Origin: CAYSRJ01 sp964521865
GTDB taxonomy: Bacteria; Spirochaetota; B62-G9; DRHN01
DNA length: 64,000 bases
Assembly: GCA_964521865.1 (NCBI GenBank)
Contig: CAZFTJ010000019.1
Location: forward strand, 22,759 to 86,758
Direction of reading: 5' to 3'
Every line of letters starts with the position of its first letter. Positions within the stretch are counted from its first letter, which is position 1. The translations under genes were made by a program, and so were the position numbers. A model generated the notes under the pieces. That model was not told the origin of the DNA and ran no database searches. It saw only the letters and a list, made by a program, of their open reading frames with translations. Positions 54,049-63,296 of the stretch are shown here, piece after piece.

Positions 54049-54972
54049 ATGCAATTGTTCGATGTTCTCGGTATCGGCTGTAATTCGATCGATTTTCTCT
54101 GTCTTCTCAACGGTCCGCCGGTAGAGGATGAGAAAAACGAAGTACCGCGTATTGAGATGCAGGGCGGGGGCAATGTGGGAACCGCTCTCGCGGCCGTTTC
54201 CCGTCTTGGAGGGAAGGCCGGATATTACTGGGTTGTGGGTGATGATGAATACAAACAGCGGATACTTGCGGAGTTCAGTGAATACGCGGTGGACACCAGG
54301 TTTGTTAAGGTCAGGGAGGGAAAGAATCCGATAGCGATGATACTGATCAACAGACGGACTTCTACACGGACAATTTTTTATACAAAGAAGGATATCGTTG
54401 TGCTCACACCCGGAGAGCTGGAAGAATCTATTTTGAAAACAGGTACGGTTTTACTGATTGATTTTTACCATCCCCAAACATCACTTGCAGTTTCAAGGAT
54501 TGCAAAAAGAAATAAAATCCCCGTTGTTGTTGATGCGGAGAAGGTGGCGAGCTGTTCAGGAGAAATAATGGACAACTCTGATTATGTAATATCGTCGAAG
54601 AGCTTTGCGCAGGAATTCTGCGGAGGGCATGAATTCACGGAAGACAGAAACCTGCTCGAGAAGTTCGCGCAAAAAATTCGATCGCCTTTTGTGTGCGTTA
54701 CCCTGGGGAAAAACGGCGTGCTGGCATTTGAGAGGAAAGAAAAGAGAGTGTTTGCCCAGAGACCCTTTCCGGTTGAGGTCGTCGATACCACGGGTGCAGG
54801 GGATGTATTTCACGGTGCATTTTCATTTTTTATCGCAAAAGGATACTCCGTCCGGGAAGCAGTGGCATATTCGGCCGCATGCGCGGCACTCAAATGCAGA
54901 GAGCTCGGGGGCAGAAAGGGGATTCCCTTTATAAATGAGGTGATGGAGACGGTACGGAAAGTTGATATATGA
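54049..54972 (+). CDS. PfkB-family carbohydrate kinase
   Basis: 307 residues with the ribokinase fold: FDVLGIGCNSIDFL, GGGNVGTALAAVSRLGGKA, and the DTTGAGDVFHGAF anion-hole motif with catalytic Asp. Substrate (a ketose, fructose-phosphate or nucleoside) cannot be read. The start is uncertain: the AAAGGAG site at 54041-54047 lies only one base before the ATG at 54049, but seven bases before an in-frame TTG at 54055, which may be the real start. Divergent from the ilv operon. Confidence 0.85.
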   Translation: MQLFDVLGIGCNSIDFLCLLNGPPVEDEKNEVPRIEMQGGGNVGTALAAVSRLGGKAGYYWVVGDDEYKQRILAEFSEYAVDTRFVKVREGKNPIAMILINRRTSTRTIFYTKKDIVVLTPGELEESILKTGTVLLIDFYHPQTSLAVSRIAKRNKIPVVVDAEKVASCSGEIMDNSDYVISSKSFAQEFCGGHEFTEDRNLLEKFAQKIRSPFVCVTLGKNGVLAFERKEKRVFAQRPFPVEVVDTTGAGDVFHGAFSFFIAKGYSVREAVAYSAACAALKCRELGGRKGIPFINEVMETVRKVDI

Positions 54973-55096
54973 TTAAAAAGCGGTGCGCATGCAAAGGGCA
55001 ACCGATCGTCGGCAGGTGATTTTGTAAAATTGATTGAAAGCGAGGTGTGACGATGGGGGAGAGGGGATATCAAGGGATATCTTTGCATGGAGTTTC

Positions 55097-56623
55097 TCAG
55101 AATCGACGTGCTGCGTTCAATACCGACTCTACGTCGACATTTTTCTCGATGATGTCGGCGAGCCTGTCATACATCTTCTCAATGCGGTCTCCATAATCGA
55201 GCCGTGTACACATACTTCTCCCATGCACCTGAAGGAAGCGGCATCTAAAATCGTTGTTTTCAAAAAGACCGTGAAGGTATGTTCCCCATACTGCTCCGTT
55301 TCTATATGACACCTCCCCGTCAGGATGAAGGCCGCCGTCACGGCGGTTTCGATCTTTCAAAAAGAAGGCGGGATGTATGTGTCCGGCTGCTTCGGTTTTT
55401 CCCATATGTATCTCATACCCTTCAACAGGCAGGGGCTTTTGTATATTTCCGTTGATACGGGCAATGTTGCAGCAGCCGTGTACGCTGGTGAGGGATTTTT
55501 CAGGCTGCAGGGTGGTAACAGAGTTCAGATAACCGAGGCCTTGAGCCTTTTTACAGTCCGTCTCAACGCCGAACGGATCTGTAATATGCGCACCGAGCAT
55601 CTGATAGCCGCCGCAGATGCCGACAAGCGTCTTTCCCGATGCTGCATGTTCCCTCAGTGCGGCTTCGAAGCCCCGCTCTTTCAACCATAAAAGATCGTGT
55701 ACGGTATTCTTTGTGCCGGGCAGGATAACGACCGTATGTCCCGCCACATCTTCAGGCCTCCGGATATAGGAGAGCTCGACATTTTCCTCGAGCTCGAAGG
55801 GATCGAAGTCCGTGTAATTGGATATGTAGGGAAGATGCACAACAGCAATGCGAACCTCGGCATGGCCGCGGCTCCCACCTTTTCTCCCGTACTGCAGGGC
55901 CACACTGTCTTCCTCGGGAAGCCTGATGTCTGAAAAGAACGGAACAACGCCGAATACGGGTCTTTTTGTTTTTTTTTCGATGAAACGTATCCCGTCCTCG
56001 AAGAGCGCCCTGTCGCCACGGAATTTATTGATAATAAATCCGATTACATGTCTTTTCTCCCTTCTCCTCAAGAGGTTCATTGTGCCGATGAGAGCTGCGA
56101 AGACACCCCCCTTGTCGATATCCGCCACAATAACAGCAGGAGCATGTGTCCTCAAAGCCATCTCGATGTTGACGATATCCTTGTTTCTAAGATTGATTTC
56201 GGCCGTGCTGCCTGCACCTTCGATCACGATTGCATTGTGATCTTCGGCGAGCCTATGATAGCTTTCGAGCACCGGCCGGAGCATTCGTTCCTTCATTCCG
56301 TAGTATTTCCGGGCATACGTAGAGCTCAATACCCTGCCCTGTACGATTACCTGTACGGATGATTCCCCGGCAGGCTTGAGGAGGATAGGGTTCATGTCTG
56401 AAGATGGTTGTATACCGGCTGCACGAGCCTGCATCACCTGCGCCCTCCCCATCTCATCTCCTGTAGCTGTGACAAAGGAGTTGAGTGCCATATTCTGCGC
56501 TTTGAAAGGAGCGACATTGTATCCACGGCGTTTTAATATTCGGCAGAATCCGGCGGCGATGACGCTCTTGCCGACATCCGAGCCTGTTCCGAGAAACATT
56601 ATCTGCAGCGGGTTTATTTTCAT
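55097..56623 (-). CDS. cobQ: cobyric acid synthase
   Basis: 508 residues. It amidates adenosyl-cobyrinic a,c-diamide using glutamine and ATP. N-terminal P-loop amidotransferase domain (FLGTGSDVGKSVIAAGFC, APFKAQNMALNS, IEGAGSTAEINL) and C-terminal triad glutaminase domain with GICGGYQMLG (nucleophile Cys) and YEIHMGKTEA, plus GTYLHGLFEN with His. No other cobalamin gene is in the window and no cobalamin riboswitch is seen upstream. An in-frame ATG 21 codons earlier is not supported. Confidence 0.95.
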   Translation of the reverse strand: MKINPLQIMFLGTGSDVGKSVIAAGFCRILKRRGYNVAPFKAQNMALNSFVTATGDEMGRAQVMQARAAGIQPSSDMNPILLKPAGESSVQVIVQGRVLSSTYARKYYGMKERMLRPVLESYHRLAEDHNAIVIEGAGSTAEINLRNKDIVNIEMALRTHAPAVIVADIDKGGVFAALIGTMNLLRRREKRHVIGFIINKFRGDRALFEDGIRFIEKKTKRPVFGVVPFFSDIRLPEEDSVALQYGRKGGSRGHAEVRIAVVHLPYISNYTDFDPFELEENVELSYIRRPEDVAGHTVVILPGTKNTVHDLLWLKERGFEAALREHAASGKTLVGICGGYQMLGAHITDPFGVETDCKKAQGLGYLNSVTTLQPEKSLTSVHGCCNIARINGNIQKPLPVEGYEIHMGKTEAAGHIHPAFFLKDRNRRDGGLHPDGEVSYRNGAVWGTYLHGLFENNDFRCRFLQVHGRSMCTRLDYGDRIEKMYDRLADIIEKNVDVESVLNAARRF

Positions 56624-56726
56624 GGGATAACCGTCTCTGTTGACGTATAGTAAAATAATACATAATTTAAGGTTGGGCGTACCCAAATAATCTGTGCTCT
56701 ATGTAATACCGTACATAACGGATACA

Positions 56727-56773
56727 GGCGCGTGCACCGGCGGTATTATCGGGACGCAAGGCGTCCGGATAAT
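56727..56773. repeat. dispersed hairpin repeat, copy 6
   Basis: GGCGCGTGCACC, GGCGGT, then ATTATCGGGACGC-AAG-GCGTCCGGATAAT; the arms pair at all but one place. It separates cobQ from the small membrane protein gene. Confidence 0.7.
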
Positions 56774-56796
56774 TCTGATGAGAAGGAGGAAAAGAC

Positions 56797-57204
56797 CTGA
56801 CAAAGATTATCGACATACTTAAACGATTTTTTACCTTCCTTTTTTTTGTTGTTGTAACAGCGGTTGCAATCGGTTCCTTCATCTATATCCTCTACAGAGT
56901 GGCTGTGTACAGTAAAAGGACATATTCTATTGTATTTGCCGCGTGCGCGGTTATGATGCTGATTTATTTCGTGCTCAGGGCAATCAGAAAAGGGGAGCTC
57001 ACCCGCATTTTGCTGAAAATTACCCGCCTTGTCATTTCCTGCGTCTTTGTCGTCTGCATTCTTGCGGCGGTTGTCTTCTACGGAGGGTTTATTGTCCGTT
57101 ATCCTCTTCTTGGAGGCATATCCGCTCCCCCTGTCATTTTTCTGGCGCTCTATTTTTTGCCAAAGGTGCATTTTTTCAATTTGATGAAACGTTATTTGCC
57201 CTAA
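56797..57204 (+). CDS. small membrane protein with a CTG start
   Basis: An AAGGAGGA site (56783-56790) lies six bases before CTG at 56797; the frame has no ATG or TTG there and is closed upstream by a stop at 56779, while the first GTG is 34 codons inside the first hydrophobic helix's end. From CTG the protein has 135 residues and four hydrophobic segments: (about 10-33 TFLFFVVVTAVAIGSFIYIL, 44-62, 74-94, 104-122). I do not recognise a family. It precedes the ferredoxin by 70 bases on the same strand. If CTG is not used, GTG at 56899 gives a 101-residue form without the first segment. Confidence 0.6.
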   Translation: MTKIIDILKRFFTFLFFVVVTAVAIGSFIYILYRVAVYSKRTYSIVFAACAVMMLIYFVLRAIRKGELTRILLKITRLVISCVFVVCILAAVVFYGGFIVRYPLLGGISAPPVIFLALYFLPKVHFFNLMKRYLP

Positions 57205-57274
57205 AGAATCATTGACTTTTTTTTTGCGTGTACGTATTTTTCGAGAAAATTTTGCAATCCAAAGGAGTTTGTGT

Positions 57275-57466
57275 ATGGCTGGAAAAGTTTACATTGATCA
57301 GGATGAATGTATCAGCTGCGCCGCGTGTGTAGACAGCTGTCCTGATGTCTTCAGAATGAACGACGACAATCTTGCGGAAGTATACAATGAGGAGGGCGCT
57401 TCCGAGGAAGAGATTCAGGAAGCGATCGACAGCTGCCCCGTTGAATGTATACACTGGGAAGAGTAG
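57275..57466 (+). CDS. [4Fe-4S] ferredoxin
   Basis: 63 residues of the Thermotoga-like monocluster type: CISCAACVDSCPDVF near the start supplies three ligands with C-x2-C-x2-C spacing, and DSCPVECIHWEE near the end supplies the fourth. Small acidic electron carrier for pyruvate or aldehyde oxidoreductases. AAAGGAG is seven bases before the ATG, and a strong terminator follows 25 bases after the stop. It is a plausible electron donor for the AOR-ADH fusion. Confidence 0.92.
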   Translation: MAGKVYIDQDECISCAACVDSCPDVFRMNDDNLAEVYNEEGASEEEIQEAIDSCPVECIHWEE

Positions 57467-57491
57467 CAGTATAGGATTAAAAATAATTTTA

Positions 57492-57522
57492 AACCCTCTC
57501 ACAGCAATGAGAGGGTTTTTTA
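57492..57522 (+). terminator. Rho-independent terminator after ferredoxin
   Basis: AACCCTCTCA-CAGCAA-TGAGAGGGTT is a perfect 10-bp stem with a six-base loop, followed by TTTT. It ends the ferredoxin transcript. Confidence 0.9.
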
Positions 57523-57590
57523 TTGCAAGCGAAAAGCGGTCTGTTCTTTTTGTCAAACAGGCTCAATACAACCATATTCTGCAAGAAAAA

Positions 57591-58142
57591 CTACTCCAGG
57601 GGGACGGAGAAGCCTTCTCTCGTTTTTCCATGGTAAGAGCTCAGTGAATCCTTTTCTCCGTAGGCAAGAATCATTTCAAGATTTTTCTGGCCTTTTTTGA
57701 TGACATTCTTCTCGTTGAGCGCGAATTCGAGTACTGTTGAACCTCGTGATTCTATTATCGTATAGGTTCGAACGAATGGTACGTCAGCATCCACATGTTT
57801 GTGCCCTGATCCGGTCTGTTCCCTGAAAATAGGATTCCCACTGTCGACATATCCGATAAAAATATGCGCATTATTCATGACATCTGAATTGAATCCGACG
57901 CCGATCCATCCGTCCGTTTTCACCGATACGCCAATATAGATGTCGCCTCGATTTCTATTCAGGTAAAGCGTTGCCTCCTTGAAGGTACGTGTATAACTGT
58001 ATTCGCTCTTATGAATTGTCCCGTCAACAGTCGTGTTATTCGATGTGTCGCCGAGCTTGTCCTCGAAAGCAAACACGGGGTCGACTGCAGCACACAGGAC
58101 GAAAATAAGAATCGTTACGGAAAAAAGGAGAGTCCGATTCAT
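57591..58142 (-). CDS. exported DOMON-like protein
   Basis: 183 residues with a Sec signal (LLFSVTILIFVLCAAVDP, cleavage near VFA) and a beta-sandwich. The core reads IYIGVSVKTDGWIGVGFNSD, NNAHIFIGYVD and STVLEFALNEKN, the pattern of DOMON domains that bind haem or sugars in redox chains. GGAGGAAC precedes ATG 58142. It lies downstream of the diguanylate cyclase gene by 112 bases. Ligand unknown. Confidence 0.65.
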   Translation of the reverse strand: MNRTLLFSVTILIFVLCAAVDPVFAFEDKLGDTSNNTTVDGTIHKSEYSYTRTFKEATLYLNRNRGDIYIGVSVKTDGWIGVGFNSDVMNNAHIFIGYVDSGNPIFREQTGSGHKHVDADVPFVRTYTIIESRGSTVLEFALNEKNVIKKGQKNLEMILAYGEKDSLSSYHGKTREGFSVPLE

Positions 58143-58254
58143 TTTCGTTCCTCCTGCTGGAATATTTTTAATAATTCCGCGCACTGCCGGCACTATGTAT
58201 CCAAAACAATAATTGCTTCTTGGCATAAAACAACTGTTTTTTAGTCGCGGATTT

Positions 58255-59310
58255 TTACATGCCTGTGGTAATTTCCGCTGCAATATGTGGATATGAAATA
58301 ACCCGATTGCGGCCGTGCTGTTTTGCATAGTAGAGCGCTCTATCCGCTTCCTCGATGAAAATATCCTCAGTGATACCGGATGAATGGTTGAAGCCCGTCA
58401 CCCCGATGCTGACGGTGACCGAAAAGCCGCCTTTCGATGAAGAAAAGGAAAGTTTTTCAAACGCCTTTCTCAAGCGTTCGCCGACTCCGACGGCGTTCGG
58501 CAAATCGGTTTCGGGCAGAATCACGGTGAACTCTTCACCACCGAATCGCGCAGGAATATCGAAGGAGCGGAGTTGTTGACGGATTACATGCGCAATCTCG
58601 ATCAACACTTCATCGCCGACCATATGCCCGTATGTATCGTTGATGTTCTTGAAGTGGTCGAGATCGAGCATCATGAGTGATAGATCTGTTCTATATCGTT
58701 CGGCGCGTTCGATTTCTTCAAGAAGACGATTTTGAAAATAGCCGTGATTGTAGAGCTTTGTTTTTCTGTCCAGGGTTGCCATCTCGTATAAACGGGCATT
58801 TTCTATTGCAACAGATGCAAAACCTGCGATAATATCGATGAAGCGTTTTTCATCCTTATTGTATTCTTTCCCGAACTCCCGCTCCTTCTTCTTCAGGCAC
58901 AGTATGCCGTTGATCTGGCTCCTGAAGCGGAGCGGTACGATAAGCTCGATTTCATCCTTGTTGAAGATGTCGAACGTCTCACGCAATTCAGGTCGTGATC
59001 TAAGCTCGGATATTTGAACGGGCCGCTGGTTTTCCTGTATGAATCGTATCAGCGGATATGTAGGGCCGAATGATACGTTGCTTGTTTGGGTTTTATAATT
59101 GAAATACGGCTGACCCTCTCGTTCGATGGAAAGAATGACAAATGCATCGGACGCATGAAAATGTCCGTTGCAGGTGAGGATTATTATATCGAGTACATCT
59201 TTCAGGGAAAGACTGGAATTAAGCGTTTTTCCGATTTCGAGCATTGTTGTAAGATCGAATATCAGCCTCTTGTTTTCATCGGTACTTTCGTTAAAATCGA
59301 GTGTTTCCAT
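58255..59310 (-). CDS. GAF-GGDEF diguanylate cyclase
   Basis: 351 residues: a GAF sensor domain (about 20-175) and a GGDEF domain (about 180-340) with the intact catalytic GGEEF (257-261) and an RSFD inhibitory site (248-251) ten to nine residues before it. It should make c-di-GMP with product feedback. No membrane span, so soluble. The GAF ligand cannot be read. A PilZ protein at 45115 is a possible receiver. Confidence 0.92.
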   Translation of the reverse strand: METLDFNESTDENKRLIFDLTTMLEIGKTLNSSLSLKDVLDIIILTCNGHFHASDAFVILSIEREGQPYFNYKTQTSNVSFGPTYPLIRFIQENQRPVQISELRSRPELRETFDIFNKDEIELIVPLRFRSQINGILCLKKKEREFGKEYNKDEKRFIDIIAGFASVAIENARLYEMATLDRKTKLYNHGYFQNRLLEEIERAERYRTDLSLMMLDLDHFKNINDTYGHMVGDEVLIEIAHVIRQQLRSFDIPARFGGEEFTVILPETDLPNAVGVGERLRKAFEKLSFSSSKGGFSVTVSIGVTGFNHSSGITEDIFIEEADRALYYAKQHGRNRVISYPHIAAEITTGM

Positions 59311-59552
59311 TCTGGATCCGTTGTTTCATTGAGAGTTGAATTATTCGTGAAACCCGATATAAGAATTCACGAGGGTGTTCAATCGGTTTGAAACTCTATA
59401 TACTTTTGTTTTTATATAACGATCTTTGGTTGAAAACGGTTCACTGTGAAAAAGTATTATCATTGATAATAAATGTTTAAATCAAAAAAAACAAGCTGTT
59501 TCATTATTTTGATGGCAGAACATATTTTGTACCGGAATTTTATTCTCAAACG

Positions 59553-59570
59553 ATTGTAGTATGGTACAAT
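59553..59570. promoter_or_regulatory. inverted repeat upstream of xylulokinase
   Basis: ATTGTA-GTATGG-TACAAT is a perfect inverted repeat with a six-base spacer, about 105 bases before the xylulokinase start, inside the 364-base divergent gap between the cyclase and the kinase. The rest of the gap is AT-rich and holds one partial dispersed repeat. Candidate operator; no adjacent regulator gene. Confidence 0.4.
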
Positions 59571-59610
59571 TACCTGCCAATACATTTTACAGGGAAAAGC
59601 CACACGGCGC

Positions 59611-59645
59611 GTGTCGCTGATAATATGCCGCTTGACGGCGGTAAT
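59611..59645. repeat. dispersed repeat, copy 7 (3' part only)
   Basis: GTGTCGCTGATAATATGCCGC followed by TTGACGGCGGTAAT matches the tail of the long copies at 35881 and 40120; the GCCG-CTTGA-CGGC hairpin is intact. The 5' hairpins are absent, so this is a truncated copy. Confidence 0.5.
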
Positions 59646-59674
59646 ACCTGAGTATATTGTTGAGGAGATCATGT

Positions 59675-61228
59675 ATGGGAAACATATCGATTAAAGGTTA
59701 TTTCATCGGTATTGATGTGGGAACGCAGGGAACGAAGACAGTCCTGTTGAGCGGTGAAAACGGGTCGATTCTGGGAGAGTCAAAGGGAACGTATCCGCTT
59801 CTTGAAAAGGCGGACGGCACACGGGAGCAAAACCCGTCCTCCTGGGTAGCGGCGGTGAAAAAAACAGTCGGTGAGGTGCTGCGGGAAACGGGTGTGGACA
59901 GGCGAAGCGTGCTGGGAATCGGTGTGTCGGGTCAGCAGCATGGATTTGTTCCGCTCGATGGACAAGGCACGGTAATCAGAAACGCGAAACTGTGGAACGA
60001 TACATCCACAGAAGGTCAGTGCAGGGAGATACTCGAAAAGCTCGGGGGTGAAAAAAGAGCTCTCGAGCTGACGGGCAACAATGTGCTGTCGGGATACACA
60101 GCGCCCAAGGTGCTGTGGCTGAAGGAAAATGAGCCCGACAACTATAAAAAGCTGGACACCATCCTGCTTCCTCATGATTTCATCAATTTCTACCTGACAG
60201 GTGAGAAGAATATGGAGGCGGGTGACGCCTCGGGGACAGCTTTTTTCGATGTTCGGAAAAGGGTGTGGAGCGTGGAGGTGCTTCGATGTATCGACGAAGA
60301 GCGGGACCTTACCGAATGCCTTCCTGAAATTATCGCGAGCGGGAACCCTGCCGGGTTCGTGCGCAAGGAGGTTCTCGATGATTTCGGAATTCCTGGGGAT
60401 GCGCGGATTATCGTCAGCTCGGGCGGGGGCGACAATATGATGGCGGCAATCGGCACGGGAAATACGAGGAAAGGCGTGATATCGGTGAGTCTGGGGACTT
60501 CCGGTACGATCTATGCCTATTCGGATTTTCCCGTTGTCGATTCAAACGGTGAGTTCGCCGCCTTCTGCGACAGTACCGGCGGATGGCTTCCACTCGCGTG
60601 TACGATGAATGTTACCGTCGCCACTGAGCTTGTCAAGGACCTTTTCAACTTTGACAACAAACAGCTGGAAACCCATATTAAGGATGCTCCCTGCGGGTCC
60701 GGAGGGTTGGTTCTGGTTCCATATTTTGTCGGGGAGAGAACACCGAATGTCCCGTCAGGAACAGGTGTGTTCTTCGGTATCAATGAGTTTACGTTCAGGC
60801 GTACGTTTCTTGCCAGAGCGGCAATGGAAGGCGTCACTCTCGGTATTCGGTTTGGGCTGGAAAGTATGCAGAGGGAAGGCATCGAGGTTACGGATATCCG
60901 TCTTACCGGCGGGGGAAGTAAAAGCGAAGTATGGCGCCAGATTGCGGCCGATGTCTTCAGGGCGCCCACGGTAACGATGAAAATTGAAGAGGCAGCGAGT
61001 TTCGGTGCTGCAATTCAGGCCATGTGGTGTTATGCGCGGCATAACGGACAGAAAGTCGAAATATCGAAACTGACCGATTCATTTGTGAAGGTAAATGCCG
61101 ATACAATAAAAGAGCCGGTAAAAGAGGCCTCTAAAATGTACGATGAGTTGTTTGATCTTCAGAACGAGGTCAGCCGGGCGCTGCGGAAAGCCTTTGAAAC
61201 ACACAGAAAATTTATTTCCAGGTCGTAA
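59675..61228 (+). CDS. xylB: xylulokinase
   Basis: 517 residues of the FGGY kinase family: FIGIDVGTQGTKTVLL, GVSGQQHGFVPLD, NDTSTEGQC, GGGDNMMAAIGTG with the catalytic Asp, SLGTSGTIYAYS, and TGGGSKSEVWRQIAADVF. It phosphorylates D-xylulose for the pentose phosphate pathway. GAGGAG is seven bases before ATG 59675. No xylose isomerase or transporter is next to it, so another ketose is possible. Confidence 0.88.
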   Translation: MGNISIKGYFIGIDVGTQGTKTVLLSGENGSILGESKGTYPLLEKADGTREQNPSSWVAAVKKTVGEVLRETGVDRRSVLGIGVSGQQHGFVPLDGQGTVIRNAKLWNDTSTEGQCREILEKLGGEKRALELTGNNVLSGYTAPKVLWLKENEPDNYKKLDTILLPHDFINFYLTGEKNMEAGDASGTAFFDVRKRVWSVEVLRCIDEERDLTECLPEIIASGNPAGFVRKEVLDDFGIPGDARIIVSSGGGDNMMAAIGTGNTRKGVISVSLGTSGTIYAYSDFPVVDSNGEFAAFCDSTGGWLPLACTMNVTVATELVKDLFNFDNKQLETHIKDAPCGSGGLVLVPYFVGERTPNVPSGTGVFFGINEFTFRRTFLARAAMEGVTLGIRFGLESMQREGIEVTDIRLTGGGSKSEVWRQIAADVFRAPTVTMKIEEAASFGAAIQAMWCYARHNGQKVEISKLTDSFVKVNADTIKEPVKEASKMYDELFDLQNEVSRALRKAFETHRKFISRS

Positions 61229-61375
61229 TGAACGCAATCGGTTTGAAGGTTTTAAATAATCATCCCGGCTCGTTAAAAAATTAAGGGTCTACACCGATTG
61301 ATGCGGATACCGTGCGGTCCGGTCGGCAGGCCGCAGGTTGACTGAAGGTTTTATTGAAAGAGAAGCGAAGAAGAA

Positions 61376-62788
61376 ATGCAGGGAAAAAATTTAGAAAGAG
61401 TCAGGAAAACGGTACAGGAGCTGTCCCGTACGCTTCAGAATCTGCTGAAACTCCGCATGCTGAGAAAAAGCCGCGAGGATCAGGCCGCCCGCACATCTTC
61501 GTATCTCCGGGAGCAGTTTTTAAAGGAAACCGGCTTGAAGGATGAAACCTCCGCTACGGTTTTTTTCGCCTCCCAATCCGGTGTCGATAAGAGAAAGAAG
61601 AAGAAGAAGAAGAAAAAAAAGTTTTCGTTCGTCGATTTTTGGGAATTTTTGAACAGCAACAATACCTTTATCATTGTTATTGTGATCGTGGGCCTGCTCG
61701 CTGTAATTTCAATCGGTGCTTATATTTTTGAATACGGGGTGAACAAGGGGTTTCAATCTCTCTGGGATACGATCTGGTGGACGGTTGTAACACTCACCAC
61801 TGTCGGGTACGGCGACAAGATTCCGATAACCGTCGGTGGTAAAATCCTCGGTATTTTTATGATGGTTCTCGGTGTTGCAAGCATGGGTATCGTTACCGGG
61901 CGTATTGCTTCTTTTCTTGTAGATAAACAGATCAAGGCACGAGGAGGTCTTATCGTGGTTGAGAGGAAAAAAGGACATTTCATTATCTGCGGGTGGAAGC
62001 CGGAGCTCGAGGCGATTATAAAAAAGATTCTATCAGTCGATCAGAATCTCAAGCCCTCAGATATTGTACTTATCAACGATGCCCAGCCGCAGGAGATCGA
62101 CCATATACGGTCGATACCGGGTTTTAAGACGGTGAAATATATCAAGGGTGATTATATAGATGAGAAGGTGCTTCAGAGGGCCAATCTGAAGAATGCGGCT
62201 ACCGCGCTGATTCTGGCGGATTCGAGCAGGAAATTTTCACTGCAGGAGGTTGATTCACGAACCGTGATGGCGGCCATTACCATTGATTCAATGAATAAAA
62301 ACATCTATACCTGTGCGGAGCTGATCGATATCAAGTTTGAAAAATACCTCCAGCTTGCAAACTGCGACGAAATAATCCCCACCAGGGAGTACAGCAGGGA
62401 GCTTCTCGCAAATGCTGCAAGCGCATCGGGAATATCTCACATTGCAGCGGAGATGCTCGATCCGGAAAAGAAGGGCATGGCAACTGTTGATTTTCAGAAT
62501 GTATTTATCGGAAAACCCTTCAGGGAGCTCCAGGAATATTTCAAACAGGCGTACGGCGATATTGTTATCGGGCTTCTGGAGAATACGGGAAAAATCTATT
62601 ACAGGAAAAGAGAGGCTTTATCAGAGGCCCAGAAAACCCCTGACATCTCCAAGCTTGTGGAAAATCTTCAGATGGTGAAAAACCTGTATCCAAATAAACC
62701 GGTGCTCAATCCCGGAGACGATTACCTCGTCAAAAAGAACTCAAAAGCCATTGTCATACCGGGTACAGTGCAGGCCGGAGTACTGTAA
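61376..62788 (+). CDS. RCK-type potassium channel
   Basis: 470 residues: a charged helical N-terminus, a nine-lysine run after K-R (residues 73-82), first span (about 97-117, TFIIVIVIVGLLAVISIGA), pore helix and selectivity filter TTVGYGD (141-147), second span (155-182), then a RCK/TrkA-N nucleotide-binding region (FIICGWKPELEAI) and a C-terminal RCK extension. Ligand-gated K+ channel like MthK. The next gene starts right after its stop codon and encodes a cyclic-nucleotide-binding domain, so gating may involve a separate subunit. The lysine run is coded by AAG repeats and an A8 stretch. Confidence 0.85.
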   Translation: MQGKNLERVRKTVQELSRTLQNLLKLRMLRKSREDQAARTSSYLREQFLKETGLKDETSATVFFASQSGVDKRKKKKKKKKKFSFVDFWEFLNSNNTFIIVIVIVGLLAVISIGAYIFEYGVNKGFQSLWDTIWWTVVTLTTVGYGDKIPITVGGKILGIFMMVLGVASMGIVTGRIASFLVDKQIKARGGLIVVERKKGHFIICGWKPELEAIIKKILSVDQNLKPSDIVLINDAQPQEIDHIRSIPGFKTVKYIKGDYIDEKVLQRANLKNAATALILADSSRKFSLQEVDSRTVMAAITIDSMNKNIYTCAELIDIKFEKYLQLANCDEIIPTREYSRELLANAASASGISHIAAEMLDPEKKGMATVDFQNVFIGKPFRELQEYFKQAYGDIVIGLLENTGKIYYRKREALSEAQKTPDISKLVENLQMVKNLYPNKPVLNPGDDYLVKKNSKAIVIPGTVQAGVL

Positions 62789-63292
62789 ATGAACGATAAC
62801 CTCGAGTTGTTGAAACACATCGTGTTGTTCATGGATTTCAAGGATGCTACGGATGTTTTAGAAAAAATTGCAGCGCTTTTCGTGGAGAGGAAAGCAAAGA
62901 AAGGCGACGTGATCATCAAGGAGGGGGAGGTGGGCGATGAGCTGTACATCATCAAGGAAGGTTGTGTGCGGGTATTGAAGAATACTCTTCAGAACGAGCC
63001 GTACACGGTGGTACTGCTCAGTGAGGACCAGCATGTATTCTTCGGAGAGATCGGTCTCCTGCTCAACGACAAACGAACCGCCACCGTGGTCGCAGAGGTG
63101 GACAGCACCTTCCTCGTAACAAACAGGAAGAAGTTCCAGGAGTTCGGAGAACAAGAGCCGCTTGTCGCACTGTTGGTAACGCGCCAGATTGCGCAGATAC
63201 TCGCTAAACGCCTGCATAAGACGAATGAAGATGTTGTGACCCTGTTTTCCGCCCTTGTATCGGAGATCGATACAAGCGGAACGCTCGACTAG
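62789..63292 (+). CDS. cyclic nucleotide-binding domain protein
   Basis: 167 residues, almost all a CAP-type cNMP-binding domain: KKGDVIIKEGEVGDELYIIK, the phosphate cassette FFGEIGLLLNDKRTATVVAE (with conserved Glu and Arg), and a C-terminal helix. No DNA-binding helix-turn-helix and no kinase domain. The ATG follows the channel stop with no gap, so the two are coupled. Most likely the regulatory subunit of that channel. Confidence 0.85.
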   Translation: MNDNLELLKHIVLFMDFKDATDVLEKIAALFVERKAKKGDVIIKEGEVGDELYIIKEGCVRVLKNTLQNEPYTVVLLSEDQHVFFGEIGLLLNDKRTATVVAEVDSTFLVTNRKKFQEFGEQEPLVALLVTRQIAQILAKRLHKTNEDVVTLFSALVSEIDTSGTLD

Positions 63293-63296
63293 AGCG

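Noticed and set aside
56624..56726. Cobalamin riboswitch upstream of cobQ
   Set aside because: No B12-box-like sequence or long structured leader can be seen in the gap.
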